A stretch of 63,325 bases of DNA from Secundilactobacillus similis DSM 23365 = JCM 2765 (GCF_001311075.1 NZ_BBAD01000008.1:1-63325), one strand, 5' to 3'. Numbered from the stretch's first letter, positions 27,071 to 38,011 are shown. A program made the numbers and translations. Notes: generated by a model from the sequence alone, not told the origin.

Positions 27071-28849
27071 AAAACAATCAGTATGGGCGAAGAGTATGCC
27101 GATTAAGCAACAGATGCAGATCATCGGCCAATTGATTCGTTACGCCCGCCCGTATTGGAAATACTTTACGAGCGCAATTATTTTGGCGGCCCTGATTAGC
27201 GTCGTCAATATCTTGCTACCAATGATTATTCGAGTTTATATGGATAGTTACTTAAAGGTTGGTCGCGCGGACTTGCAGATCATGTGGTTCTTTGCAGGAC
27301 TCTACTTGTTTGCGATGGTGATCAAAGCGGTAATGCAGTTTAGTCAGGCCTATCTGTACAGCATGGGCGCCGAGTATATGCTGGAAAGTGTCCGGCGACA
27401 ACTTTTTCGAAAATTGCACCGCTTAGGCATGCGGTATTTTGACCAAGTGCCTGGTGGTTCGATCCTATCGCGGTTAACGAATGATACGATGTCGTTTACG
27501 ACGTTTTGGCAGTTATTTAGCAGTTTAGTCGTGGCGTTCTTCTCGGTGGTGTCGTCCGTGGTTGCGATGTTGTTATTGGACGTTAGAATCGCTGGCTGGT
27601 TGCTTCTCTTTCTACCCATTTTGGCGGTCGTAGTGTGGTACTACCAGCGTTACAGTTCCAAAATTTACCGGCACATGCGTGAACGTCTAAGTGAGTTAAA
27701 CGCCCGCTTGGCTGAGGCCATTACCGGAGTTAACGTAATCCAACAGTTTCGACAGGAAAAACGGATGAACGCAGCGTTTGAGGAAACGAACGGCAACTAT
27801 TTCACTGCTCGGAAGGCCATGATTCGGGTCAACGCCTTACTCTTGAGTCCGCTGATCAACTTACTCTACGCACTTGGCGTAGTTGTTGTGCTTGGTCTAC
27901 TTGGCATTCGCGGCATGGCAAGTTTTGTGCCGCTGGGATGGTGTATGCGTTTGTCACTTATCTGGACAACTTGTATAACCCAATGACTTCGATGATGGAT
28001 AACTTGAGTGACTTTCAAGATGGTATCGTGTCAGGATCGCGGGTAATGGCGCTGATGGCGGATGAAACTGCCGCACCACAGCAATCGCCAGTTGCGGGTC
28101 GAACGGTGACGGCTGGAAAAATTGAATTTCAACATGTGTCGTTTTCTTATGATGGTGAAACGCCAATCTTAAAAGATGTTTCGTTTGTGGCAAAGCCGGG
28201 ACAGACTGTAGCGCTAGTTGGTGAAACCGGGAGTGGTAAAACCTCCATCATCAACGTGCTGATGCGGTTTTATGAATTTCAGTCCGGTCGGGTTTTGATC
28301 GATGACCAAGATATTCGCACCTATTCAATGGCAGAATTGCGCCGAAAGTTCGGACTGGTATTGCAAGAACCCTTCCTGTTTTACGGCACGGTGGCGTCCA
28401 ACATTCGGATGTTTGATCAAAAAATCTCTGATCGACAAGTTCGAGCGGCGGCCAAATTCGTCAGTGCGGATAAGATGATCGAAGCACTGCCACGGGGGTA
28501 CGATTCCCGGGTCGTTGAGCGCGGGAGTGGTTACTCAAGCGGTCAACGCCAACTGATTTCATTTGCACGAACCGTAGTAACGGATCCTAAAGTACTTATT
28601 TTGGACGAGGCCACGGCTAATATTGATACGGAAACGGAACAAACGATTCAAACCAGTCTGGCAAAATTGCAGGCGGGCCGAACAACGATTGCGGTCGCGC
28701 ATCGCTTGTCAACGATTCAAAATGCGGACTTGATTTTGGTGCTATCACGCGGCCAAATTATTGAACGGGGCACTAACGATGAGTTAATGGCGCAACGGGG
28801 AACGTATTACGATATGATTCAGTTGCAGAATAGTGCGCATTTGGATTAA
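27051..28849 (+). CDS. Heterodimeric ABC exporter, subunit 2
   Basis: The partner half-transporter: membrane domain to about residue 330, then Walker A GETGSGKTS, signature YSSGQRQLISFART, Walker B VLILDEATANID with the catalytic Glu, and AHRLSTIQN. It corresponds to the LmrD/YheH half, which supplies the active ATP site. A 1-nt deletion at about 27935-27938 (GGG run) breaks the frame; restored length is 599 residues. GGGAGGCGAG before the ATG at 27051 supports this start, which overlaps subunit 1. Confidence 0.9.
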
Positions 28850-28857
28850 GGAGAGAG

Positions 28858-28993
28858 TGTGTGAAATCAGGCGCTTAGAAGGTGGAGTGTAAGGGACTTC
28901 CGGTTAAACGCTCCCGGGTTTTGGGTGCGTTTAACCGGAAGTCCCTTACATGCAACCTTCTGCCTGATTTCGCGCGTTTAGGCTAGATGACAG
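28858..28993 (+). repeat. Structured hairpin element, copy B
   Basis: Same plan as copy A with different stem sequences: H1 28864-28872 with 28962-28970, extended outward by mostly G.T wobble pairs; bulge GCTT (28873-28876); H2 28877-28883 with 28955-28961; internal loop GGAG/TGCA; and a 24-bp H3, 28888-28911 with 28927-28950. The tail CGCGCGTTTAGGCTAGATGA and CAG follow at 28971-28993. It starts 8 nt after the ABC operon stop codon and has no T run. Confidence 0.75.
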
Positions 28994-29070
28994 AAAAAAC
29001 ACATCTGGTTTGATCCTTCAAAATAACACCGCATATTGCATCGCGTACTGTTGTGCAAAGCGTAACCAAA

Positions 29071-29118
29071 AACAGGGCACCAGCTCATTGCAAACTTGCA
29101 ATGAGCTGGTGCCCTGTT
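29071..29118. terminator. Terminator after plsC (probably bidirectional)
   Basis: A perfect 23-bp inverted repeat (29071-29093 with 29096-29118) with a 2-nt loop, between the convergent ABC operon and plsC. Confidence 0.85.
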
Positions 29119-29138
29119 TAGTTGTATCAATTGATGAC

Positions 29139-29771
29139 TTAATGTTTCGCTTCATCAGGCGTATCCACATAATGGAACTCAGGATCAATCTCTTTGTCCA
29201 GTCGATCAAATCCAGCCTGCATCTGTTGTTCAATCTGCTTGAAGCCGGTTTCGTCAAGTTTGAGTTTGGGGTCAACGTAGAAGGGTTCGCCAAATGAAAC
29301 GGTAACGGGTTTCCGTGTGAAAAGCTGTTTGAACGTCAATGGGCCTTGGTAGACGGTGGGCACAATTGGCACCTTGGATAACTTGGCGATAACCGCAACG
29401 CCACCCTTTAAATCTTGCGAGTGACGAGTCCCAGATGGAAACATGATGAGGGACAAGTCGCTCTTTTTAAGCAGACGGACGGGCGTTTTGATTGCGGATG
29501 GGCCAGGATTATCCCGGTTAACTGGAAACGCATTTGCGTGTTTGAGAATGTATCTCAAAATGGGATTTTTAAAGAGTTCGATTTTAGCCATAAAACTAAA
29601 TTTTTTGGGACTGGCCGCCACTGCGTAGTAGATGGGGTCAAACCAGGTTCGGTGGGGGCCCACAAGGATGTAATTGCCTTCAGGTAGCCGGTCGGTATTC
29701 TCGTAATGGGCGTTGCCATTGACTAAGAATAAAATGATACGCACGACGACACGAATAAATGAATAAAACAT
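29139..29771 (-). CDS. plsC: 1-acyl-sn-glycerol-3-phosphate acyltransferase
   Basis: A 210-residue membrane-associated enzyme that adds the second acyl chain in phosphatidic acid synthesis. It has an N-terminal membrane helix (about residues 4-20), the catalytic H-x4-D motif in GPHRTWFDPIYY, and the substrate motif FPSGTRHSQDLKGG. The product is the substrate for CdsA encoded at 38.8 kb. The frame is intact. Confidence 0.9.
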   Translation of the reverse strand: MFYSFIRVVVRIILFLVNGNAHYENTDRLPEGNYILVGPHRTWFDPIYYAVAASPKKFSFMAKIELFKNPILRYILKHANAFPVNRDNPGPSAIKTPVRLLKKSDLSLIMFPSGTRHSQDLKGGVAVIAKLSKVPIVPTVYQGPLTFKQLFTRKPVTVSFGEPFYVDPKLKLDETGFKQIEQQMQAGFDRLDKEIDPEFHYVDTPDEAKH

Positions 29772-29862
29772 CTGATAACCTCTCTTAACTTAAAGATGTA
29801 TAATACTAATTGCATTTGAAACGTAGTCTGGTCGTTCGTGATAGCGAACTCTTGCCATTATA

Positions 29863-30654
29863 ATGATAAATGCACTAAACATCAATGAAATGGGTGATAA
29901 TTTGCCGACTCCCGAATTACAAGCTGGTGAACGGATCGACCAGTTGTACAGTCAAGATATTCAAATTATTCAAAGTAGTCAAGTTTTCTCGTTCTCACTG
30001 GACGCAGTATTACTGGCGCATTTTGCGAAGCCGCCAGTTAAGTCGACCGGTCGCATGGTAGATCTCTGTTCTGGTAATGGCGCAGTGGGCCTGTTTATGG
30101 CGCACCGAACCCGGGGAAAGATTGCGATGGTCGAATTACAATCACGGTTGGCGGACATGGCGCGGCGCTCAATCGCGTTGAATGGGTTAACCGACCAAAT
30201 TACGGTCTATCAACAAGATCTTGCCACCATTACGGAACAAATTGACAAGGATAGTGTCGATGTGGTGGTTTGCAACCCACCGTATTTTGCGGATGAACCC
30301 GATAGCCGTAAAAATCCCAACCCTTATTTGGCGATTGCCCGACACGAAATCAAGACAACGCTGGAAACGACGATTCAGGTGACGAGTGATTTGTTGAAAA
30401 TGAACGGTAAAGCTTACTTTGTCCACCGCCCAGACCGCTTCTTAGAATTGGCAACGCTGATGGGCGAACACCGGTTGGCCGTGAAACGAGTCCAATTTGT
30501 TTACCCTAAAGCTGGGCGAGATGCTAACATCGTGTTGGTTGAAGCAATTAAAGATGGCAAAGCAACGGGATTGAAAGTGCTACCATCACTGATGACGTAC
30601 GATGAAAACAGTGAGTATTCTGCGTCAGTAAAGAAGATGCTCTATGGTGAGTGA
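29863..30654 (+). CDS. tRNA1(Val)-type adenine methyltransferase (YabB family)
   Basis: An SAM-dependent methyltransferase of about 254-263 residues. Motif I is [15 protein letters not shown] (about residues 66-80) and the catalytic NPPY box is in [12 protein letters not shown], indicating N6-adenine methylation of RNA in the TrmN6/YabB group. The start is uncertain: ATG 29890 is as plausible as ATG 29863, and neither has a clear ribosome site. It overlaps the GIY-YIG gene by 11 nt, the same pairing as Bacillus yabB-yazA. Confidence 0.85.
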   Translation: MINALNINEMGDNLPTPELQAGERIDQLYSQDIQIIQSSQVFSFSLDAVLLAHFAKPPVKSTGRMVDLCSGNGAVGLFMAHRTRGKIAMVELQSRLADMARRSIALNGLTDQITVYQQDLATITEQIDKDSVDVVVCNPPYFADEPDSRKNPNPYLAIARHEIKTTLETTIQVTSDLLKMNGKAYFVHRPDRFLELATLMGEHRLAVKRVQFVYPKAGRDANIVLVEAIKDGKATGLKVLPSLMTYDENSEYSASVKKMLYGE

Positions 30655-30931
30655 TTCAGAGGAAAAGTTTTACTTTTACGTGTTATTATGTGCGGATAAG
30701 ACGTTGTATGGTGGGTATTCAACCGATGTTTATCGCCGTTTCAAACAACACGAAGCGGGGCGGGGCGCCAAGTATACGCGGGTCAAGCAGCGTCACCCGT
30801 TAAAACTTGTGTATTATGAAACTTTTTCAACTAAGACAGCGGCACTGAAAGCAGAGTACGCGTTTAAACATCAGTCCCGTAAGCGTAAGCTCGCGTATTT
30901 GGCCGAACATGGTATCACGTTGGATTTATAG
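30644..30931 (+). CDS. GIY-YIG domain protein (YazA family)
   Basis: A 95-residue UPF0213 protein consisting of one GIY-YIG nuclease-like fold ([19 protein letters not shown] in the place of GIY-YIG, then [17 protein letters not shown]). The family sits beside the methyltransferase in many Firmicutes; its activity is not established. Translation is coupled to the upstream gene. Confidence 0.9.
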   Translation: MVSDSEEKFYFYVLLCADKTLYGGYSTDVYRRFKQHEAGRGAKYTRVKQRHPLKLVYYETFSTKTAALKAEYAFKHQSRKRKLAYLAEHGITLDL

Positions 30932-30981
30932 TGCGATTCGGTGAAAGTTGTGTTTTTCTGCACATTTTTTGTAATATTTGC

Positions 30982-31022
30982 TGGAAACGCTTATCAATGA
31001 GGTTAAAACGTGCTAGTATAAT
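30982..31022 (+). promoter_or_regulatory. ldhD promoter with possible cre site
   Basis: TATAAT at 31017-31022 is a good -10 box. TGGAAACGCTTATCA at 30982-30996, over the -35 region, resembles a cre site, but only 11 of 14 positions match the lactic-acid-bacterial consensus. Confidence 0.5.
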
Positions 31023-31051
31023 AACAGATTCGCGAAATGGAGGAAACAATT

Positions 31052-32048
31052 GTGAAAATTATTGCATATGGTATTCGTGACGATGAAAAGCCTTACCTAG
31101 ACCAATGGTCAGAGGAAAAGGGTATCGAAGTTAAGGCAGTTGCCGAATTATTAGACGAAACAACTGTTGATCAAGCTAAGGGGTATGATGGTGCTGTTGT
31201 ATACCAACAAAAGCCATACACTGCTGAAGTATTGGACAAGTTAGCTAGCTTCGGTATCAAGTCACTATCATTGCGTAACGTTGGTGTTGATAACATTGAT
31301 GCGGACGCTATCAAGCGTAACGGCATCAAAGTGACTAACGTACCTGCATATTCACCAAACGCTATCGCTGAATTAACGGCCACTCAATTGATGCGTCTTC
31401 TTCGTCGGACGAACACGTTCGATCGTAAGATTGCTAACGGTGACTTACGTTGGGCTCCGGATATCGCTGATGAATTAGACCAAATGACTGTTGGTGTGAT
31501 TGCTACTGGCCGGATCGGCCGTAAAGCCATCAACATCTACAAGGGCTTCGGTGCTAAGATCGTTGCTTACGATATCTTCCACAACCCAGAATTGGAAAAG
31601 GAAGGCATCTACGTTGATACCTTGGACGAATTATACGCCCAAGCTGACGTTATCTCATTGCACTCCCCAGCTACGAAGGAAAACGAACACATGCTTGATG
31701 ACGACGCTTCAGCAAGATGAAGGATGGCGTGTTCATCTTGAACCTGCTCGTGGTGCCTTGATTGACACTGACGCTTTGATCCGTGCTTTGGATTCAGGCA
31801 AGGTTGGCGGTGCTGCCCTTGACGTTTACGAAAACGAAGTTGGGATCTTCAACACGGACTTTGGTAGCTTCGATGCTATTCCAGACGAACGTTTGAAGAA
31901 CTTGATCAAGCGCGAAAACGTCTTGGTAACGCCACACATCGCGTTCTACACTAAGACTGCTGCCAAGAACATGACTCAATTTGCCTTGACCAGCAACGTT
32001 AACTTAATTGAAAAGGGTACTGACGAAAGCGAAGTTAAGTTCGATTAA
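31052..32048 (+). CDS. ldhD: D-lactate dehydrogenase
   Basis: Reduces pyruvate to D-lactate and regenerates NAD+. It belongs to the D-2-hydroxyacid dehydrogenase family. Catalytic residues are the Arg of NPARGALID, the Glu of DVYENEVG and the His of TPHIAFY. The nucleotide loop reads VIATGRIGR, so the first Gly of GxGxxG is Ala. Two 1-nt deletions, in the TTC at about 31706-31710 and the CC at 31743-31744, split the gene. Restored length is exactly the usual 332 residues. The start is GTG 31052, after GGAGG. It is transcribed alone, with its own promoter and terminator. Confidence 0.94.
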
Positions 32049-32073
32049 TTTCGGTCATTATCTATGAATGAAC

Positions 32074-32118
32074 AAAAGGTCATCAACGCTGTTAAATCAG
32101 CGTTGATGACCTTTTGTT
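32074..32118 (+). terminator. Terminator of ldhD
   Basis: A perfect 18-bp stem (32074-32091 with 32098-32115) with a 6-nt loop, followed by a T-rich end. Confidence 0.85.
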
Positions 32119-32186
32119 GTAGAATATACATCTAAGTTAGAAAGGCCCATCAACTTTCGATAGGGTTTGATGTTTGTTAGTTTGTA

Positions 32187-32956
32187 TTATTCGTATATAA
32201 GTGCACCTAAATTATTATAGTTTTCAGGTGAACTGAAGCTTAGCTCAATCGGCGCGGTATCGCTAACTAGTTCCCAGGTGGCGACTGTGGTGACGGTTTC
32301 ACCTGGATTAACGTATTCGGAATCATCCACGATTTGGGCTGCATCGTAATAGGCTGAATCATCAGCTACCCAACCTTCTGAGAGAGTTTTGGTGACTGAG
32401 CCACATTTTGCGTTGCGTCAATACATTCAATCAACAATAGGGATAGATCAACTTTTTCAGAAGTAGTATTGGTATAGCGGATAAAAACCAAAAAGTTATC
32501 GTCATTAAAATCGCTTGGTTCTATTGCAGTTTCTCCAAATGTGATTTTTCCTTGCTTAAGTACGAGTGTATCAGTAGAATCTGAAAAATATTCTTTTTTT
32601 CGCTTTGGTTGAATAGTTACTGTATCAGTAACGCGTGCAGTTACCGTTTTTGAAGCTTTTGCATAACCTTTTTTAGTTGCAGTTAGTTTAATTTTCCAAT
32701 TTTTCTTGATGCCTTTTAGTTTAAAAGTAAAGTGACTTGTTTTTATGGAGGAAGATTTTAAAATCTTTTTTCCGTGGTAGATTGTGATTTTTGACCCTGT
32801 TTTTGCAATCCCGGATAATTTTCCATCCTTAAGTACAACACTAGAAAGCGTCTGGTGTTTGAGCGAGTGTTTCTTGGCCAATGCTGTATTGTTTGTTACG
32901 GTAGTTCCCGCAAGGACACTTAATAAAGTGACGGACGTGAGAGCTATCTTATTCAT
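32187..32956 (-). CDS. Secreted protein with DUF5067-like C-terminal domain
   Basis: A 256-residue protein after repair of one 1-nt deletion at about 32395-32400. It has a signal peptide (MNKIALTSVTLLSVLAGTTV), then a small beta domain built around GKLSGIAKTGSKITIY (Ig/invasin-like, with KTVTARVTDTVTI), then a C-terminal domain with FLVFIRYTNTTSEKVDLS, which resembles DUF5067/DUF4352. There is no lipobox or LPxTG anchor, so it is probably released. The start at 32956 follows TAGGGTGG. Function is unknown. Confidence 0.7.
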
Positions 32957-33052
32957 ATAAATAACCACCCTAAAATATCAGCTTTTAATGTCATCAGTAT
33001 TTGGACAAATAATAAAATTAGTTAACTTTGTTAATTATTATGAGGCCAAAAT

Positions 33053-33090
33053 AAAAGCCACAAATACTGTTAGGGCGGTATTTGTAGCTT
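33053..33090 (-). terminator. Terminator of the HAD gene
   Basis: A stem of about 13 bp (33055-33067 with 33078-33090, one mismatch), with TTTTA on the minus strand. Confidence 0.7.
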
Positions 33091-33106
33091 AAAGTGTAGA
33101 AATTAT

Positions 33107-33816
33107 CTAATAAGTCGTCACCGACATCGCCTGCAACAACTCTGCAAGCTCCTCCGGCGTTTCGACCGTTTGATCCGGAATGTAGTCTTGGTTAGGCAAT
33201 TCTAACTGGCGGTGGTTAAACCAAAAGGCGTGCCAGCCAGCTTGTTTGGCGCCGACCATGTCAGTCAAAAAGTTGTCGCCAATGTAGACCACTTCGTTAG
33301 CCTGCAAGTTCAACATCCGGTTGAAATAGGTAAAAATGCGCGCATCAGGCTTCTTCAAACCGACTTCGTCTGAAATCACCATGTTGGCCCGTTTAAACCA
33401 GTGGTGTAAATCAAGTTGTAAGGCCTTTTCAGATTGACGTTCGGCCGGACCATTGGTAATGATACCAAGTTCGTAGTGGTCCTTAAGCAGTGATAAATGG
33501 TGCCGAATCTCTGAAAAAAGGTCAATGTGAGTCATTTCTTGTTGATAACGTTCCCAAAATGCCGTCCATACTGAAGGGGTCAAAGCAGGTAAAGCATGCT
33601 GTTTAAGCACCTGATTTAAGGCTCAGCGGCGTGGCTGATATTGGAAGTCTCAATATGCGTCACCTGATCCGTTAGCCGCTTGAACGTGTTGAATAAGTCC
33701 GCGACAACGTGGCTAGGTACCGTTGGCGCGTTCCATACGGAATCAAGCGCCTGCTGGAACGGTTGCTGTTGATCATATAGAGTATCGTCAAGATCAAAAA
33801 CGATGGCTTTGATCAT
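33107..33816 (-). CDS. HAD-family hydrolase (YjjG-like)
   Basis: A 236-residue haloacid-dehalogenase phosphatase. Motif I is the DLDDTLYD box near residue 8, motif II is in GIITNGPAERQ, motif III is the Lys of VGLKKPDARIF, and motif IV is YIGDNFLTDMVGA. The arrangement resembles pyrimidine nucleotidase YjjG-type enzymes, but the substrate is not fixed by the sequence. A 1-nt deletion at about 33618-33621 splits it in the cap domain. It is divergent from rpsB. Confidence 0.85.
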
Positions 33817-33905
33817 AGTTGGTTCCTCCTCGCAGTTCTGCGAAGAGTATTGTAACACAAATGTAACATTAATCACAACTTTTTTTGCAAATGCCCCTTG
33901 TTGAG

Positions 33906-34049
33906 TTGATAACCAGTTTAAAAACAGGTATACTATTTGACGGCATATCGCCACAATTCACACTCTGGGCAATACCAAGAGCAGTGCTCGCAAGAGTTCT
34001 CCTGGTAGTCGAACTCAGAGGAGGAAAAAACTTTTATGGAGGCTATTTC
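33906..34049 (+). promoter_or_regulatory. rpsB promoter and structured leader
   Basis: TTGATA (33906-33911), 17-bp spacer, TATACT (33929-33934). The leader of about 110 nt can fold: an outer CTCTG/CAGAG (33963-33967 with 34016-34020) and an inner 9-position stem TACCAAGAG with CTCCTGGTA, one mismatch. Such leaders are commonly bound by the ribosomal protein they encode. The rpsB ribosome site GGAGG lies after it. Confidence 0.55.
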
Positions 34050-34814
34050 ATGGCTGTTATTACAATGAAACAATTACTTGAAGCAGGTGTCCACTTCGGT
34101 CACCAAACTCGTCGTTGGAACCCAAAGATGAAGGAATACATCTTTACTGAACGTAACGGGATCTACATCATCGACTTACAAAAGACGGTTAAGTTGATTG
34201 ACAATGCTTACAACTTCGTTAAGGACGAAGCATCTAAGGGTGCCGTTGTTCTCTTCGTTGGGACTAAGAAGCAAGCACAAGATTCAATTGCTGAAGAAGC
34301 AACTCGTGCCGGTCAATACTTCGTTAACCACCGTTGGTTAGGTGGGACCTTGACTAACTGGAACACCATCCAAACTCGGATCAAGCGTTTGAAGGATCTG
34401 AAGAAGATGGCTGAAGACGGTACTTTTGATCGTTTGCCTAAGAAGGAAGTTTCATTACTTAAGAAGCAAACTGATAAGCTCGAACGTTTCTTAGGCGGTA
34501 TCGAAGATATGCCTAAGTTGCCTGACGTAATGTTTGTTGTTGACCCTCGCAAGGAACAAATCGCGGTTAAGGAAGCTCAAAAGTTGAACATCCCAATCGT
34601 AGCGATGGTTGATACCAACACTGATCCAGATGATATCGATGTTATCATCCCTTCTAACGATGACGCTATCCGTGCCGTTCGCTTGATCACAAGCAAGATG
34701 GCTGATGCCGTTATCGAAGGCCGTCAGGGTGAAGACGAAGCCGAACAAGCTGCTGCTGCTGCAAACGCAACTGCTGAAGGCGACGATGCTTCAAACGACA
34801 ACGCTGCTGAATAG
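34050..34814 (+). CDS. rpsB: 30S ribosomal protein S2
   Basis: Intact 254-residue protein of the small subunit. It starts with [20 protein letters not shown], the universal S2 N-terminus, and contains [12 protein letters not shown] and [16 protein letters not shown]. The C-terminal tail is acidic and Ala-rich, common in lactobacilli. The ATG at 34050 is preceded by GGAGG. It is followed by an attenuator-like hairpin and tsf. Confidence 0.97.
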   Translation: MAVITMKQLLEAGVHFGHQTRRWNPKMKEYIFTERNGIYIIDLQKTVKLIDNAYNFVKDEASKGAVVLFVGTKKQAQDSIAEEATRAGQYFVNHRWLGGTLTNWNTIQTRIKRLKDLKKMAEDGTFDRLPKKEVSLLKKQTDKLERFLGGIEDMPKLPDVMFVVDPRKEQIAVKEAQKLNIPIVAMVDTNTDPDDIDVIIPSNDDAIRAVRLITSKMADAVIEGRQGEDEAEQAAAAANATAEGDDASNDNAAE

Positions 34815-34851
34815 TTAAAACACTTACCATAAGTTAAAGACCATCAGTGCT

Positions 34852-34907
34852 AGGCTGGCTTGAAAATGTGGACCCGCGAGGCCTGATATTTTTGGGCCAG
34901 CCTTTTG
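34852..34907 (+). terminator. Attenuator-type terminator between rpsB and tsf
   Basis: AGGCTGGC (34852-34859) pairs with GCCAGCCT (34896-34903) around a long loop with its own GGCC/GGCC pairing; TTTTG follows. It probably lowers tsf expression relative to rpsB. Confidence 0.65.
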
Positions 34908-34947
34908 CTTTGGTGATTGAAACAGCATAATTTAAGGAGGCCATACA

Positions 34948-35828
34948 ATGGCAAGCATTACTGCAAAATTAGTCAAAGAACTTCGTGATAAGACCAGCGT
35001 CGGTATGATGGACGCAAAGAAAGCCCTCGTCGCAACTGACGGTGACATGGAAAAAGCAGTCGACTTTTTACGTGAAAAGGGTATCGCTAAAGCTGAAAAG
35101 AAGAGCGGCAACGTCGCAGCTAACGGTTTAGCACAAATCGCCGTTAACGGTAACGTCGCAGCTATTACTGAAGTTAACTCTGAAACCGACTTCGTTGCAA
35201 CTAACGATCGTTTCAAGACGTTGGTTAACACGATCACTGATTTGATTGCAGCTAACAAGCCAGCTGATGTTGACGCTGCGCTTCAATTGAAGAACGATGC
35301 TGGTCAAAGCATCGCTGATTTGATCATCGAACAAACGCAAGTGACTTCAGAACACACGTCACTTCGTCGGTTCGCAGTTGTTGAAAAGGCAGACGGCGAT
35401 TCATTCGGTGCCTACTTACACAACGGTGGCCAAATTGCTGCCTTGGTTGTCTTAGAAGGTGCTGATGAAGCAACTGCTAAGAACGTTGCAATGCACGTTG
35501 CAGCCGTTAACCCAGAATTCGTTTCTCGTGATGATATTCCAGCAGAACGTTTGGATCACGAACGCGAAGTCTTGAAGAAGGAAGCCTTGAACGAAGGCAA
35601 GCCTGAAAAGATCGTTGAAAAGATGGTCGAAGGTCGTCTCCGGAAGTCTTGTCAGAAATTAGCTTGGCTGACCAAGAATTCGTTATGGACTCTGACCAAA
35701 CTGTCAGCCAATACGTTGCTTCAAAGGGTGGCAAGTTGAAGTGCTTTGTTCGCTACGAAGTTGGTGAAGGTATCGAAGTTGAAGTTAAAGACTTCCAAGA
35801 CGAAGTTAACAGTCAAATCAACGGTTAA
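34948..35828 (+). CDS. tsf: Elongation factor Ts
   Basis: The guanine nucleotide exchange factor for EF-Tu. The N-terminal UBA-like domain contains [20 protein letters not shown], the core has [15 protein letters not shown], the classic EF-Ts signature, and ALVVLEG. A 1-nt deletion at about 35645-35648 (a T lost in AAGTTC) breaks the frame after GRLRK. Restored length is 293 residues, ending NSQING. AAGGAGG precedes the ATG. Confidence 0.95.
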
Positions 35829-35841
35829 TCCGTCGCATTTT

Positions 35842-35873
35842 AAAAGATGTACGTTTTTGAGTACATCTTTTTT
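35842..35873 (+). terminator. Terminator of tsf
   Basis: An 11-bp stem (35842-35852 with 35861-35871) followed by TTTTTT. Confidence 0.85.
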
Positions 35874-35954
35874 ATGCAATCATTCCGATTAAGAACCCTG
35901 GCCAGTTTTGCACGAAAGATTCGGTTTCGGCCAACAATCCCGGGGTTCTTTTGG

Positions 35955-36907
<953 letters not shown>

Positions 36908-36909
36908 TC

Positions 36910-37467
36910 GTGGCAAATCCAATTATTACTGAAGCACAAACAAAGATGAAGAAGGCCGAACAAGCACTGAGTCGTGAATTCGGTACCATTCGGGCTGGCC
37001 GGGCCAACGCTAGCCTGTTAACTCGGGTGACGGTTGAATACTACGGCGTTGAAACGCCAATCAACCAAGTGGCAGCCATTACGGTGCCTGAACCACGGGT
37101 GATTTTGGTGACCCCGTTTGACAAGTCTGCCTTACAAGACGTTGAAAAGGGCATCCTTGAATCTGATTTAGGTATCACCCCAGCCAACGATGGTTCTGCC
37201 ATTCGGTTGGTTGTGCCACAATTAACTGAAGAACGTCGTAAGGAACTTGCTAAGCAGGTTCGTGGCGTTGCTGAAGGTGGCAAAGTGGCTGTTCGTAACG
37301 TCCGGCGTGAAGCCATGGACGCTTTGAAGAAGGGCCACAAGAATGGTGACTTTACGGATGATGACTTGCATGGTTTGGAAAAAGACGTGCAAAAAGTGAC
37401 CGACAAGGCCATCAAGGACATCGATCAGTTAACTGACGAAAAAGAACAAGAAATCATTGCAGGTTAA
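36910..37467 (+). CDS. frr: Ribosome recycling factor
   Basis: Intact 185-residue factor that splits the post-termination ribosome with EF-G. It has the family pattern [15 protein letters not shown] near residue 23, [11 protein letters not shown] and [14 protein letters not shown]. The start is GTG at 36910, coupled to pyrH. Confidence 0.97.
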   Translation: MANPIITEAQTKMKKAEQALSREFGTIRAGRANASLLTRVTVEYYGVETPINQVAAITVPEPRVILVTPFDKSALQDVEKGILESDLGITPANDGSAIRLVVPQLTEERRKELAKQVRGVAEGGKVAVRNVRREAMDALKKGHKNGDFTDDDLHGLEKDVQKVTDKAIKDIDQLTDEKEQEIIAG

Positions 37468-37493
37468 TCTGTAAGTAAAGGAAGGTCTCAGGC

Positions 37494-37904
37494 ATGGCAA
37501 ACGATGATGAACAAGTAGAAATTACGCCCGGAACTCCCGAATTCGGTAAAATGGTGTTTAAGTTAACGAACGCCCCTACCGCTGAAAGTCTTCCCGTGTT
37601 GAACTATAACGGAAACGAACTTCAAGAAATCGAAGACGGTGTTTTTTCACAACCCGCATACGTGGATGACAACTTTAACCTCTTCTTCATTATTACGCAG
37701 CTAATTGGAGAAGACTGGATCGTTGCCTTTTCAAAGGCCACGATTGAAAATGAATCAGATATCACGGATCTAAGTGAACCAATTCCAACCGGTGAAGGGT
37801 TGAATATGCTTGGTGAAGTTAGCCCAGAAGACGCCAACAACTTACTTCAGTATTTTAATACGTTGGCTGATGCCAACCGGGGCGAGTGGCGCTTACTCGA
37901 GTAA
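37494..37904 (+). CDS. Acidic hypothetical protein after frr
   Basis: I do not recognise this 136-residue protein. It is acidic throughout, with no membrane segment or signal peptide, and contains an FFIITQLIGEDWIVAFSKA core. It lies 26 nt after frr with a GGAAGG site and is closed by a terminator, so it is co-transcribed with pyrH-frr. I recall unnamed genes at this place in related lactobacilli but cannot give a function. Confidence 0.7.
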   Translation: MANDDEQVEITPGTPEFGKMVFKLTNAPTAESLPVLNYNGNELQEIEDGVFSQPAYVDDNFNLFFIITQLIGEDWIVAFSKATIENESDITDLSEPIPTGEGLNMLGEVSPEDANNLLQYFNTLADANRGEWRLLE

Positions 37905-37934
37905 CCATTGAGATTCTGTTAAATATTAACGGTC

Positions 37935-37970
37935 AAACAGAGTTGGGGATAGTCGCCAACTCTGTTTTTT
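37935..37970 (+). terminator. Terminator of the pyrH-frr operon
   Basis: A 12-bp stem (37935-37946 with 37956-37967), with TTTTTT at its end. Confidence 0.85.
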
Positions 37971-38011
37971 GGTATGATGAAGTTTTGTAAAGTTAATTTG
38001 GAGGTGCCATC

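Noticed and set aside
33616-33816. Independent short HAD fragment
   Set aside because: Motif I here and motifs II-IV in the neighbouring frame form one 236-residue HAD protein after adding one base.
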